In this document: one piece after another, positions 1 through 7,767 of the stretch | How the letters are laid out: each line of letters begins with the position of its first letter | Position numbering within the stretch: the stretch's first letter is position 1 | DNA from: a bacterium | GTDB lineage: Bacteria > Chloroflexota > Chloroflexia > Chloroflexales > Kallotenuaceae | Direction of reading: 5' to 3' | Assembly (NCBI GenBank): GCA_016781505.1 | Contig: JADDQF010000052.1 | Location: 1-32,700, forward strand | Length of the DNA stretch: 32,700 bases | The notes under the pieces: model-generated | The model's input: the letters and a program-made list of their open reading frames with translations, nothing else | Databases searched by the model: none | Told to the model about the DNA's origin: nothing | Made by a program: the position numbers and the translations under genes

Positions 1-324
1 TGCGCTGAGCGGCGCAGAATTACGATTCGCCAGCAGGATCTGGGCGAAGCCAGGAGCTATCCCGCGGCGGTGTGCGCCGGGCTGCCCGAGGCCGAGCATC
101 GATCGTCGACGTATTTGAACCATCGCCTCGAACGGGACCACGAACAGCTGAAAGGTCGGGTCCGGCCGATGCGCCGGTTCAAGCAGGTTGCCAGTGCGCA
201 CAATTGCTGCCGTGGCCACACCGTGATCCGCAACCTCATGCGGGGGTTCGCAAACCTGACGGCAGCGGTTCCTCATCGTCTACGCCTCGCACGCGCCTGG
301 ACAGTCCTCGCGACCAGCCTCTAA
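1..324 (+). CDS. IS6-family transposase, C-terminal part (cut by window edge)
   Basis: The reading frame is open from the first base of the window to a TAA at 322-324, so the gene starts outside. The visible ~107 residues carry the end of the IS6/IS26-type DDE domain: an HRSSTYLNHRLERDH block whose Glu is the third catalytic acid, followed by LKGRVRPMRRFKQ and RGHTVIRNL, in the family's usual order. The enzyme would cut and join the ends of its own insertion sequence by replicative transposition. The two catalytic Asp residues are upstream and unseen, so activity cannot be judged. No terminal inverted repeat was recognised between the stop and base 395. The neighbouring IS630 remnant suggests an insertion-prone spot. 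Family assignment is firm; intactness is unknown. Confidence 0.8.
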   Translation, partial: CAERRRITIRQQDLGEARSYPAAVCAGLPEAEHRSSTYLNHRLERDHEQLKGRVRPMRRFKQVASAHNCCRGHTVIRNLMRGFANLTAAVPHRLRLARAWTVLATSL

Positions 325-389
325 TGCACGTGATGAGTTAAGGGCAGTCCGCCATATATCGAGACCTCCCACCAATCCCCGACTCAGCA

Positions 390-834
390 TAACCCAACGA
401 AACCCCCTGGCCTGTTATGGCGTGTTGCTGCCGAGACTGACGCAGGTCTGAATGCGGTTCGTGGAGGGCCGTCCGGTGAGTAACGTCACGACGCGTTCTT
501 GGCGTGGGTCTGCGCGCGGTTGGCGGCGCTGGGCAAAACGGCGTGGCTGCTGATTTGGGACAACGCCTCGTGGCATGTCCGCCATGAGGTGCGGACGTGG
601 ATTCAGAACCATAACCAACGGGTGAAGCGGGACGGTGGCGTGCGAAGCATCAGTTGCCGACTGCCCGTTAAAAGCCCGTGGCTGAACCCGATTGAATCGT
701 ACTGGGTGCATGGGAAACGGCGCGTGGTCGAGCCAGCCCGACTGCTTACCGCTGACGAACTCGCTGAACGCGTCTGTGCCGCATTTGGCTGTGTCCATGA
801 ACCCCATTTGTCTATTCCCGATCAGGTCTCTTGA
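390..834 (+). pseudogene. IS630-family transposase remnant (nonsense mutation plus frameshift)
   Basis: Two frames together spell the C-terminal half of an IS630-type DDE transposase. In the first frame, LACYGVLLPRLTQV is followed by TGA at 449-451, where the family normally has Trp, then MRFVEGRPVSNVTT. A one-base loss near 494-495 shifts to the frame that continues FLAWVCARL, LLIWDNASWH (a catalytic Asp), LPVKSPWLNPIESYWVHGKR (the catalytic Glu) and a stop at 832-834. The N-terminal helix-turn-helix and first Asp are missing. The element is dead: it lacks its 5' half and has two inactivating lesions. The left boundary is approximate, and no terminal repeats were found. Confidence 0.85.
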
Positions 835-929
835 TCATGCACTAGCACTGCTCTCTCCACCTGAAACAAGCCATGATAATCATGAATTTTCGCTACTAGA
901 CGACGTCAGGTACAGCGCCGTGTTGGCCG

Positions 930-959
930 TTAACAGCGAAATATTCGTTTCTCTGTTAA
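930..959 (-). terminator. AT-rich stem-loop over the toxin stop codon
   Basis: TTAACAG (930-936) pairs with CTGTTAA (953-959), and GAAA (938-941) with TTTC (948-951), across one mismatch and a six-base loop. The stem contains the toxin stop codon (956-958). No T-run follows on the minus strand, so it may be an mRNA 3'-end stabiliser rather than a classical terminator. Confidence 0.4.
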
Positions 960-1279
960 GTCAGTGCGTCAAATCCCAGTGCAAACTCGATGGCGGCGCG
1001 CACATCCCGCATTTTCGCTCCTGACAAATGTGTAATAAATGTTCCGATATTTGCCTGCTGTACTGTCTGAATGTTGTCAAAATTAGCCGCGCAATCATTG
1101 AACAGGCCGTCCGCCACGGAGAGTATGACTTCTGATGGAATACCACGAATAGTTGACGTAATAGGGGCAATCGTAATCCCGGTCAGGAACTGAAGTGCTG
1201 AATTGCGGGTAAGCACTAACACTGGACGGCGTTTATCAGGGGCTCGAAAGGTGTACCAGTAGACATCACCCTGCTTCAT
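956..1279 (-). CDS. PemK/MazF-family toxin (mRNA interferase)
   Basis: This 107-residue protein matches the PemK/MazF endoribonuclease family in length and pattern. It begins MKQGDVYWYTF, the typical GDVYW strand, continues KRRPVLVLTRN, and has the core IAPITSTIRGIPSEV and NFDNIQTV segments. Such toxins cut mRNA at short sequences and arrest growth unless bound by the antitoxin. The ATG at 1279 was chosen because it overlaps the antitoxin stop in an ATGA (1276-1279), the usual coupling in these operons; a longer frame to 1309 would add residues unlike the family. It is the second gene of the operon, driven from the promoter at 1544-1572. The family is clear; the cleavage specificity is unknown. 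Confidence 0.9.
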   Translation of the reverse strand: MKQGDVYWYTFRAPDKRRPVLVLTRNSALQFLTGITIAPITSTIRGIPSEVILSVADGLFNDCAANFDNIQTVQQANIGTFITHLSGAKMRDVRAAIEFALGFDALT

Positions 1280-1509
1280 TCCACACCCCAATGCTGCTCG
1301 TCGGTCCATACGTCAAATTCATCCGGTGTTATCGGATGCTGGGCATAGCCTTGTGCGTGTTGTTGTTCCTGTTTCCGAATATCGTGCTGGCGCAGGGCTG
1401 CTTCCAGTGCCTCACGAATAAAGGCGGAACGAGTCGTTTGTAGCTCTGCAATCGTGCGATCGACTTCCATTAGTAATGGTTCATCAATCGTCATTTGGAT
1501 CGTCTTCAT
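1276..1509 (-). CDS. Ribbon-helix-helix antitoxin
   Basis: The 77-residue protein starts MKTIQMTIDEPLLMEVD, a beta-strand typical of ribbon-helix-helix (CopG/MazE-like) repressors. The helical TTRSAFIREALEAALRQHD segment follows. The acidic, Pro-containing C-terminus (HPITPDEFDVWTDEQHW) would bind and block the toxin. The ATG at 1509 follows a strong ribosome site (GAGAGGGG, ending a few bases upstream). It precedes the toxin by a four-base overlap. Antitoxins of this kind bind their own promoter, and a long perfect inverted repeat lies there at 1520-1563. An upstream frame to 1572 would run through that operator and is not the real start. Confidence 0.88.
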   Translation of the reverse strand: MKTIQMTIDEPLLMEVDRTIAELQTTRSAFIREALEAALRQHDIRKQEQQHAQGYAQHPITPDEFDVWTDEQHWGVE

Positions 1510-1519
1510 ACCTACCCCT

Positions 1520-1572
1520 CTCACTATGTGGATAAACATGTATAGTCTAATCCACATAGTGAGCGAGGTCAA
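1520..1572 (-). promoter_or_regulatory. Toxin-antitoxin promoter with 14-bp inverted-repeat operator
   Basis: On the minus strand there is a -35 TTGACC (1567-1572), a 17-base spacer and a -10 TAGACT (1544-1549). A perfect inverted repeat, CTCACTATGTGGAT (1520-1533) and its complement (1550-1563), separated by 16 bases, brackets the -10: one arm fills most of the spacer and the other covers the transcript start. Binding of two antitoxin dimers would block polymerase, giving classical autoregulation. Seen directly; the protein bound is inferred. Confidence 0.8.
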
Positions 1573-1807
1573 GAACGAACAAGCAAGGACGTATCATGCA
1601 ACATTGAGAGTGGAGAAAAACGGCCAACACCTGAACTCAGTGGCGCTCCAAGACAACAGCCCGAGCTTTCCTACGCGAACGGAACATGAATACAGCAAGA
1701 TCACAAATAACGATCAGGCGGCGGGGCTGTGTCCGCACCATAATCTGCTTGCCGTTGGGTACAGGGCCACTCCTCAGCAGCAAGCAGTGGGCCGCTCCGA
1801 CGTGACG

Positions 1808-3297
1808 CTAGTGGGCCAGTGCCGGCGCTGATGCAGGGTCTGCTTCTGCATCCGGTGGGCTGGAGCGGCGCAGAAACAACGCGAGGACAAGCCCCAGCAG
1901 GGCGATTCCACACGCGACAGCGAAAGCACCATGCAGGCCACTTGTCAGCGCTGCCTGCCGCACAGCGGGATCGGACGAATTGGCGGCGCTGCGTAGGTAC
2001 GCCTCCGTGCCGGTCGCCATGATCGTACGAGCAGTGCCGTGCCCACTGCTCCGGCGACTTGCTGCAGGGTGCTGAAGATCGCGCTGCCATGCGCGTGGAG
2101 CGAGCGGGGCAGCTGATTCAACCCTGTTGCAAAGATGGGCGTGAACAGCAGCGCCAGACCGGTATTGAACGCGATGTGCAGCGCCAAGAGGATCCCGACC
2201 GTCGTTGCAGCGGTAAGCGTTGTGAAACGCCACAACGCGACGACCAGCAACGCTGCGCCCGTGGTTGCGAGCGCAAGCGGGCCATAGCGATCAAAGATGC
2301 GGCCCACGAATGGCGCGGCCACCCCCATCAAAACACCCCCTGGCAGCAGAAACAGCCCGGTCTGCAGCGGCGTGAATTGGCGGATCGTTTGGAGGTAGAT
2401 CGGTAGCAGGATCGCCGAAGCGAACAGTGCCATCATGACGACCATGATCAGCACCACACTCAGCGAAAACATGCGGTAGCGAAAAGCGCGCAAATTCAGC
2501 AGCGGAGCCGGCAGCGTCATTTGCCGCCAGCCAAAGACCAACAGGCTGAGTACGCCGACCACAAGTGGCACCAGAACATAACTGCTGGTCCAGCCGCCGC
2601 CCTCACCCGCGCTGCTGAAACCGTACACCACGCCGCCGAAGCCGAGCGCGGCCAGTACCACGGATAGGAGATCAAGCGAGGCGCTGCGCGTTTCGCCAAC
2701 GTTGACGAGGTAGCGGGCACCGTACACCAGCACGCCAACGGCGATCGGCAGCACAAAGAAGAACAGGTAGCGCCACGACAGCGACTCCACGATCAGGCCG
2801 GAGATCGTCGGCCCCAAAGCAGGCGCAACCGAGATCACAATGCTGACGGTGCCCATCACGGAGCCGCGCCGCTCGATCGGGATCAGCGCGAGAATCGTAG
2901 TGGTCAGCAGCGGCAGCATGATCGCCGTGCCGGAGGCCTGGCAGACGCGGCCGAGCAGCAGCACGGCAAAGTTCGGGGCGCAGCCGGCCACCAGCGTGCC
3001 CAGCGAGAAAACGCCCATTGCCGCTAGATACAGTGTGCGGGTGGTCAGGCGCTGCATCAAAAAGCCCGTCGTCGGGATCACCACCGCCATCACCAGCATA
3101 AACGCCGTGGCCAGCCATTGCGCTGTGCTTGCGCTGATCTGCAGCTCCGCCATCAGCTTGGGCAGTGCCACGTTCATGATCGTCTCGTTAAGGATCACCA
3201 CGAACGCTGCCACCAGCAGCGTCAGAATAATGCTCATGTCACGCCGTGATGTTTCCTGGGCAACGTTCGGGATTGCTATCGTAGTGTTAGAAAGCAT
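1808..3297 (-). pseudogene. DHA2 (EmrB/QacA) drug exporter, frameshifted near the C-terminus
   Basis: This is a 14-helix major facilitator of the DHA2 drug:H+ antiporter group, with LNETIMNVALPKL in helix 1 and GPTISG in helix 5. The ATG at 3297 follows AGGAG; a TTG at 3333 would overlap the upstream exporter. The frame is intact for about 423 residues to GTALLV, then a one-base loss near 2025-2027 diverts it into a 25-residue nonsense tail ending at 1945. The adjacent frame continues with the expected TIMATGTEAYL, a last hydrophobic helix (GAFAVACGIALLGLVLALFL) and a stop at 1808. The restored protein would be about 496 residues. Either the last helix is lost in vivo or this is a sequencing error. 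It lies 25 bp behind the intact exporter, probably in one transcript. Confidence 0.8.
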
Positions 3298-3322
3298 AAC
3301 GTTTTTTGCTCCTGAAGCAGAC

Positions 3323-5176
3323 TTATTCTCCAACAGTCGACTCCGAGGGACGGCTCTTGCCTAGTGGAATCTCCGGTAGCCACACCACGATTACCAGCAG
3401 CGCAACCGCCGACAACGGAATTGCAAACAGGTAGATGCGGGTGACGCTGGTGGCATACGCTGTTTTCACGGCGCTTGTAACCTCCTGGCCGATACCCACT
3501 GCCTCTGCGCGCACCGCCTGCTCGGCAGTGTCGATTGCGCTGTGGGCCAATGCCAACGCGGCCGGATCGCTGCCGGCATTGCCGGCGACGATCTCCTTGA
3601 CCTCGGGCAGGGTTTCTGAACTGCTCAGCAGTTGGGCGCGCGCCACAGCGTTCCCGTTCAGTGTGGCCTCGAGCAAGCTGCGCTGCTGTTCAAATGGCGC
3701 GACGGCAGCAGCTGCTAGCTGAGCGCCAAGGTCCACCGGCTCACCACTCGCTCCCTCCCCTGCCGTAGCGCTGCTTTGGAACTGGGCTGGATCGAGCGCC
3801 AACCGTACCGCGGGAGACACTTGTTGGCTGAGCTGGGCAAAGTTCTGCTGCAGCTGCGCCGTGAGCGTGGTCGTCAAAATTACGCCAAAGACCGCACCAC
3901 CGAGCGCTTGCCCGAATTGTTGAAAGAACTGCCGGTTGGCCGTTACGGCGCCAATTTGCTGGGGCTGCGCCGCGTTTTGCATCGCGAGGTTCAGCAGCGG
4001 CATAGCTGGTCCTAACCCAACCCCCATCAGAAAGACTCGCCACGCTACGTTCCACACACTGGTGTCGGGCGTAAGCCGGGACATCAGCACAAAGCCGACG
4101 ATCATCAAGGCAAAGCCGCCCACAATAAACGGCTTGTAGCGGCCAAGCCGCTGTACGAGCAGCGAGCTGACGTTGCTCGCCAGAACGAAGCCAGCCATCA
4201 GCGGAATCTGCGCAATACCCGCCTCAGTCGCCGTTAGGTCGAGTACATTGACCAGGAACAGCGACAAGAACAACACCGCGCCAAAGAAGGCAGCACCGCT
4301 CAGCAGCGCCGCGACGACCCCGACCGCAAATGTGCGGTTGCGGAACAGCGCCAACGACAGCACCGGCGATGGGACGCGTAGCTCGACCAGCAAAAACAGC
4401 ACAGTGCAGATCGCCGCGACTGCGAAGTAGCCGAGAATCAAAGGCGACGACCACGGATGAACAGTTTTGTCCAGCGTCAGGCCGAGCAGCAGCGGCACGA
4501 CCGCGCCGATCAGCAGCAGGGTGCCAAGCCAATCGATCCGCGCACGTAAGCCGCTGGCCATACGGGGCATTTTGGTCCACACGAACCACAGCGCAATCAC
4601 GCCTAGCGGCACGTTGACGTAAAACACCCAGTGCCAAGATATCTGGTCAGTCAGCAAACCACCCAGGAACGGGCCAACCACGCTGGCCAAGCCAAAGACC
4701 GCCGGAAACAATCCCATATAGCGCGGCCGTTCGGCCGCAGCAAACAAATCGGCGGGCGTAGCAAAGGCGGTTGACGTGATCGCCGCAGCGCCAATCCCCT
4801 GCACGACGCGAAAGACAATTAGCTGCAGCATGCTTTGGGCAATGCCGCATAGGCCCGATCCCAGGAGAAACACAACAATGCCCCACAGCAGAACAATCTT
4901 GCGGCCATACAGGTCCGACAGCTTGCCGTAAATCGGCACCATGGCGGTGCTGGCCAGCAGGTACCCGGTCGAAACCCAACTCACCAAGCTCAATCCATTG
5001 AAGTCGCGCACAATCGCCGGCAGAGCCGTCGCAACAATTGTCTGGTCAAGCGCCGCAAGAAACAAGCTCAGCAGGACGGCCCCCAGAACAAGGAGCTTGG
5101 TCGCGTGTGGCAATGTTGCCGCGTAGTCAACCGGTTGCTGGGGCAGCTGCTTTGTTGATACATCCGTGACTGCCAT
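3323..5176 (-). CDS. DHA2-family (EmrB/QacA) multidrug efflux MFS transporter
   Basis: This 617-residue inner-membrane protein has the marks of 14-helix drug:H+ antiporters: [13 protein letters not shown] (motif D1) in helix 1, [10 protein letters not shown] (motif A) after helix 2, and GPFLGG (motif C) in helix 5. A long polar loop rich in Gln, Ala and Glu (about residues 440-570) precedes the final helix and basic tail, as in larger DHA2 members. The ATG at 5176 follows AGGAGA; a second ATG at 5248, also behind a purine-rich stretch, would add an uncharacteristic 24-residue lead. It sits between a MarR regulator and a second exporter, all on the minus strand, a usual layout for inducible efflux. 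The substrate cannot be read from sequence. Confidence 0.9.
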   Translation of the reverse strand: MAVTDVSTKQLPQQPVDYAATLPHATKLLVLGAVLLSLFLAALDQTIVATALPAIVRDFNGLSLVSWVSTGYLLASTAMVPIYGKLSDLYGRKIVLLWGIVVFLLGSGLCGIAQSMLQLIVFRVVQGIGAAAITSTAFATPADLFAAAERPRYMGLFPAVFGLASVVGPFLGGLLTDQISWHWVFYVNVPLGVIALWFVWTKMPRMASGLRARIDWLGTLLLIGAVVPLLLGLTLDKTVHPWSSPLILGYFAVAAICTVLFLLVELRVPSPVLSLALFRNRTFAVGVVAALLSGAAFFGAVLFLSLFLVNVLDLTATEAGIAQIPLMAGFVLASNVSSLLVQRLGRYKPFIVGGFALMIVGFVLMSRLTPDTSVWNVAWRVFLMGVGLGPAMPLLNLAMQNAAQPQQIGAVTANRQFFQQFGQALGGAVFGVILTTTLTAQLQQNFAQLSQQVSPAVRLALDPAQFQSSATAGEGASGEPVDLGAQLAAAAVAPFEQQRSLLEATLNGNAVARAQLLSSSETLPEVKEIVAGNAGSDPAALALAHSAIDTAEQAVRAEAVGIGQEVTSAVKTAYATSVTRIYLFAIPLSAVALLVIVVWLPEIPLGKSRPSESTVGE

Positions 5177-5255
5177 ACATTCTCTCCTTCTCGGCCGCGG
5201 ATTGCCGGATGCGCTGAGGCCAGCTGTGCACCAAACTACGACTAACATAAAAATG

Positions 5256-5334
5256 CCTACCCTTCTCCTGAGCGATTCCGTGATACAAGCGGTGTTGTTC
5301 CGCCCGTACCCTCGTCGCTGAGGTACAGGGTAGG
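5256..5334 (-). promoter_or_regulatory. Inverted repeats in the exporter leader
   Basis: CCTACCCT (5256-5263) is the complement of AGGGTAGG (5327-5334), with a smaller GTACC/GGTAC stem between them. They lie in the 183 bp separating the MarR stop from the exporter start. They could form an mRNA leader structure, or mark the end of the marR transcript; no T-run is present. Function is speculative. Confidence 0.25.
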
Positions 5335-5359
5335 CCCGATTATCGCGCCGGCAGCGGCG

Positions 5360-5854
5360 TTAGTCCGCCGCGGTTTCCACTATAACTGTTGGAAGCTGCG
5401 TTTTTGACAGCTCGTCCGTGATTGACCGTAACAGCGTGATCGTCTGCGTCACCAATGGGGGTGGTAATTGGAGCAGTTGCTGAGCCATTGTTTCGGCCCG
5501 CGCTGCCTGTAGCCCTGCAAGCACTGCCTGGCCCTTCGGCGTGAGCTGCACCAGCTTGTGCCGCCGGTCCTTTGCGTTCTCAACGCGGGTGACGTATTCC
5601 AGACAGACCAACTTGTCTACTAGCAGGCTTGCATTCGCCAATGTGTAGTTCAGGCGCACACCAATCTCCCCAATCGAACTTGCTCCTTGGCGCTCGACCA
5701 GCGCAAGCACGGCAAGCAAGGGCAGTGTAAGCTCGGCTTGCCGCACAAACCGCAACAACGTGTCGGTGTCACAGTGCAGCACTTGCGCAACAAAAACGCT
5801 CAGCACCTCGCTAAGCTCCTCGTGCGCTGTATCGGTACCCGCTTGATGGTTCAT
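5360..5854 (-). CDS. MarR-family regulator of the adjacent exporters
   Basis: This 164-residue winged-helix protein has the MarR layout: dimerising N-terminal helix, helix-turn-helix (SIGEIGVRLNYTLANASLLVDKL), and a wing with the conserved DRR in NAKDRRHKLVQLT, then a long C-terminal helix. MarR proteins repress efflux genes and release DNA when they bind phenolics, drugs or oxidants. The ATG at 5854 is preferred over a TTG nine bases upstream; neither has a strong ribosome site. It is first in the minus-strand set with two DHA2 exporters. A good promoter lies just upstream at 5890-5918, and it is divergent from a second, unrelated marR gene. Its operator was not recognised. Confidence 0.88.
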   Translation of the reverse strand: MNHQAGTDTAHEELSEVLSVFVAQVLHCDTDTLLRFVRQAELTLPLLAVLALVERQGASSIGEIGVRLNYTLANASLLVDKLVCLEYVTRVENAKDRRHKLVQLTPKGQAVLAGLQAARAETMAQQLLQLPPPLVTQTITLLRSITDELSKTQLPTVIVETAAD

Positions 5855-5889
5855 AACACTCAATACTCAAGAAGCCTTAACTAAATATA

Positions 5890-5918
5890 ACTGTACCCAG
5901 ATATGTGAAAAATGTCAA
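5890..5918 (-). promoter_or_regulatory. Promoter of the marR-exporter operon
   Basis: On the minus strand TTGACA (5913-5918, perfect -35) and TACAGT (5890-5895, four of six -10 bases) are separated by exactly 17 bases, about 36 bp upstream of the start codon. Seen directly; activity is inferred. Confidence 0.65.
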
Positions 5919-6043
5919 ACCTGAATATGCAAACCGAATTAAGCGCTGTCTCCGAAGATACATATTTGGCTACTGCCTTCGCCGATCCAACACTATCTTG
6001 TTTGGTGCAGCCCTGTGTAGCTCCCTGGGCTTGTCCGAATGTA

Positions 6044-6085
6044 TTGACATGCTCATGGTTTAGCGCTAAACTATGAGCATGTCAA
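6044..6085 (+). promoter_or_regulatory. 42-bp near-perfect palindrome holding the promoter and start of marR
   Basis: Bases 6044-6085 read the same on both strands except at 6057/6072. The outer arms are TTGACATGCTCAT and its complement, and the core is GTTTAGCGCTAAAC. The left arm begins with a perfect -35 TTGACA (6044-6049); after 17 bases the core ends in the -10 TAAACT (6067-6072). The start expected about seven bases on falls at the ATG at 6079, so the mRNA may be leaderless. The core recurs at 6546-6559. This is very likely the autoregulatory operator of the gene it overlaps. Confidence 0.8.
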
Positions 6086-6528
6086 AAATGGATCGCGTGC
6101 GAGGACAAAGTTTACGTCGGCCGGGGGTGTTAGCCTGGATCAGGCTGGCGCGGGTGTTTCAAAAGATCAGCACGCGCTCAGAACGGTTCTTTCGCCTGCA
6201 TGGATTGAACACGGCTTATTTTGATATCCTGGCCAAAGTGGGCGCCGCCGAAGGCATCACGCAACAAGAGCTGGCCGCCGCGCTGCTTGTTACGAAGGGG
6301 AATATCTCGCAGCTGCTCACGAAGTTGGAGGAGGCGGGGTTAGTCCGGCGTCGTCAGGAGGGCCGCTCAAACTGTTTGTCACTCACGGAACGTGGGCAGA
6401 CGCTCTTTCAGGCGCTGGTGCCGCAGGAGGAATGTTTAATTGCCGATTTGCTGGCTCCACTTTCGAATGACGAGCAGCACGAGCTGCTTCGTTTACTGCG
6501 CAAACTGGATCATGCGCTTAAGCCATAA
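6079..6528 (+). CDS. MarR-family regulator, probably of the ring-cleavage dioxygenases
   Basis: This 149-residue MarR protein has a helix-turn-helix (ITQQELAAALLVTKGNISQLLTKL, about residues 60-83) and a wing (RRRQEGRSNCLSLTERG). Cys99 lies in the wing and Cys119 in the C-terminal helix; MarR proteins of the MhqR/YodB/OhrR type sense quinones or peroxides through Cys or a ligand pocket, so redox sensing is possible but unproven. In-frame ATGs occur at 6073, 6079 and 6088 and none has a ribosome site. I chose 6079 because the promoter in 6044-6072 predicts transcription from about that base. A copy of its operator core lies just downstream of its stop, ahead of two dioxygenase genes. Confidence 0.87.
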   Translation: MSKMDRVRGQSLRRPGVLAWIRLARVFQKISTRSERFFRLHGLNTAYFDILAKVGAAEGITQQELAAALLVTKGNISQLLTKLEEAGLVRRRQEGRSNCLSLTERGQTLFQALVPQEECLIADLLAPLSNDEQHELLRLLRKLDHALKP

Positions 6529-6538
6529 TTTTTTTTGC

Positions 6539-6560
6539 GATAATAGTTTAGAACTAAACT
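6539..6560 (+). promoter_or_regulatory. Second MarR operator upstream of the dioxygenase operon
   Basis: AGTTTAG-AA-CTAAACT (6545-6560) is an inverted repeat whose core GTTTAGNNCTAAAC is identical to the centre of the palindrome at 6058-6071. A GATAAT (6539-6544) abuts it and may be a -10; TAAACT (6555-6560) is the alternative by analogy with the marR promoter. No good -35 is visible for either. It lies 218 bp before the first dioxygenase. The gap also holds the palindrome GGCAGGCCTGCC (6610-6621). Confidence 0.65.
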
Positions 6561-6778
6561 AAAGCGAGGATCGTTGGGACCAGTGAATGCTTGGTACGTA
6601 TGCTGGGAAGGCAGGCCTGCCGTAACTGTTCGGAGGTGCAGGGCAAAAACAAGGCCGGTTATCTAGGCCTGTGAAGCCCCAGATGTCTCGCTGTACGTGA
6701 AATCAAAGCTACTCGGGCGTCATCGGTATGCCTGTGTGGTTGTAAACATACTTGTCTGCAGGTGAGGAAGAAAATACG

Positions 6779-7756
6779 ATGCAACAACTGATCGGCGTCC
6801 ACCATGTCAGCGCGCTCAGCGCTCATATTGAACGGACACATACTTTTTATACGCAAGTGCTTGGACTACGGCCGGTCATCAAGACGGTGAATCAGGATGC
6901 TCCCAGCATGTACCATCTGTTCTACGGCGACGGGATCGGCGGTCCTGGCTCCGACATGACGGTGTTTGATATGCCGAACGCTGTTCGCGAACGCCGCGGC
7001 AACAACAGCATCTCGCGCACAACCTTTCGTGCAGGCGGCGCAGACACGCTGGAATATTGGGCTGAGCACTTGGGCCAGCATGGCATTCCCCACAATGGTA
7101 TCTTGGAGCACGACGGACGGCGCGTGCTCGCCTTTGACGATCCCGAGGGAACGCAACTGGAGCTAGTCGACGATGGCGGCATAGGTACAGCCTATCCTTG
7201 GGACGAGAGCCCAGTACCGGCCGCGTACCAGATCCGCGGACTGGGCTACATCGTGATCACGGTCCCGGTGCTCGCTCCCACCGACCGCTTTCTGACCGAA
7301 GCGCTCGGCCTCCGCCGCGACCACGCCTACGCCTCGGCCGAAGATCAGCGGTGCAACGTTCATGTCTACACCATGGGCAATGGCGGAGCGCACGCCGAGG
7401 TGCACGTGGTCGTCCGAGACGATCTGCCGCGCGCTCGATACGGTGCGGGTGGTGTACATCATGTCGCGCTGCGCGTCCCTGAGGGTGAACAGATCGACCG
7501 TTGGGTTGAACGGCTTGACGCACATGGCTTCCGCAACTCAGGCGTGGTTGATCGGCACTACTTTGCCTCGACGTATGTGCGCGAGCCGAATGGCGTGCTC
7601 TTCGAGCTGGCTACGGATGGACCAGGTTTTGCGGTAGACCAGCCACTTGACGGCGAACGACTATCACTGCCGCCCTTTTTGGAAGGGCGGCGCGCAGAAA
7701 TTGAAGCGCAGCTTAAACCACTGACAACGGTACCGGCCGAACGACCGGTACCGTAA
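6779..7756 (+). CDS. Ring-cleaving dioxygenase (glyoxalase/VOC fold, PcpA/MhqO type)
   Basis: The 325-residue protein consists of two vicinal-oxygen-chelate modules, as in the iron-dependent extradiol hydroquinone dioxygenases PcpA, MhqA and MhqO. The metal-ligand positions are visible: His-His at 8-9 (GVHHVS), His-His at 227-228 (GGVHHVAL) and Glu276 (LFELATD). This spacing is almost that of PcpA (His11, His227, Glu276). It would open the ring of a hydroquinone or catechol-like compound. The ATG at 6779 follows GAGGAA; a TTG at 6752 is not preferred. It is followed 11 bp later by a paralogue. In Bacillus, related genes are controlled by the quinone-sensing MarR protein MhqR, which supports control by the neighbouring marR. 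The exact substrate is unknown. Confidence 0.88.
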   Translation: MQQLIGVHHVSALSAHIERTHTFYTQVLGLRPVIKTVNQDAPSMYHLFYGDGIGGPGSDMTVFDMPNAVRERRGNNSISRTTFRAGGADTLEYWAEHLGQHGIPHNGILEHDGRRVLAFDDPEGTQLELVDDGGIGTAYPWDESPVPAAYQIRGLGYIVITVPVLAPTDRFLTEALGLRRDHAYASAEDQRCNVHVYTMGNGGAHAEVHVVVRDDLPRARYGAGGVHHVALRVPEGEQIDRWVERLDAHGFRNSGVVDRHYFASTYVREPNGVLFELATDGPGFAVDQPLDGERLSLPPFLEGRRAEIEAQLKPLTTVPAERPVP

Positions 7757-7767
7757 GGGAGGAACTA

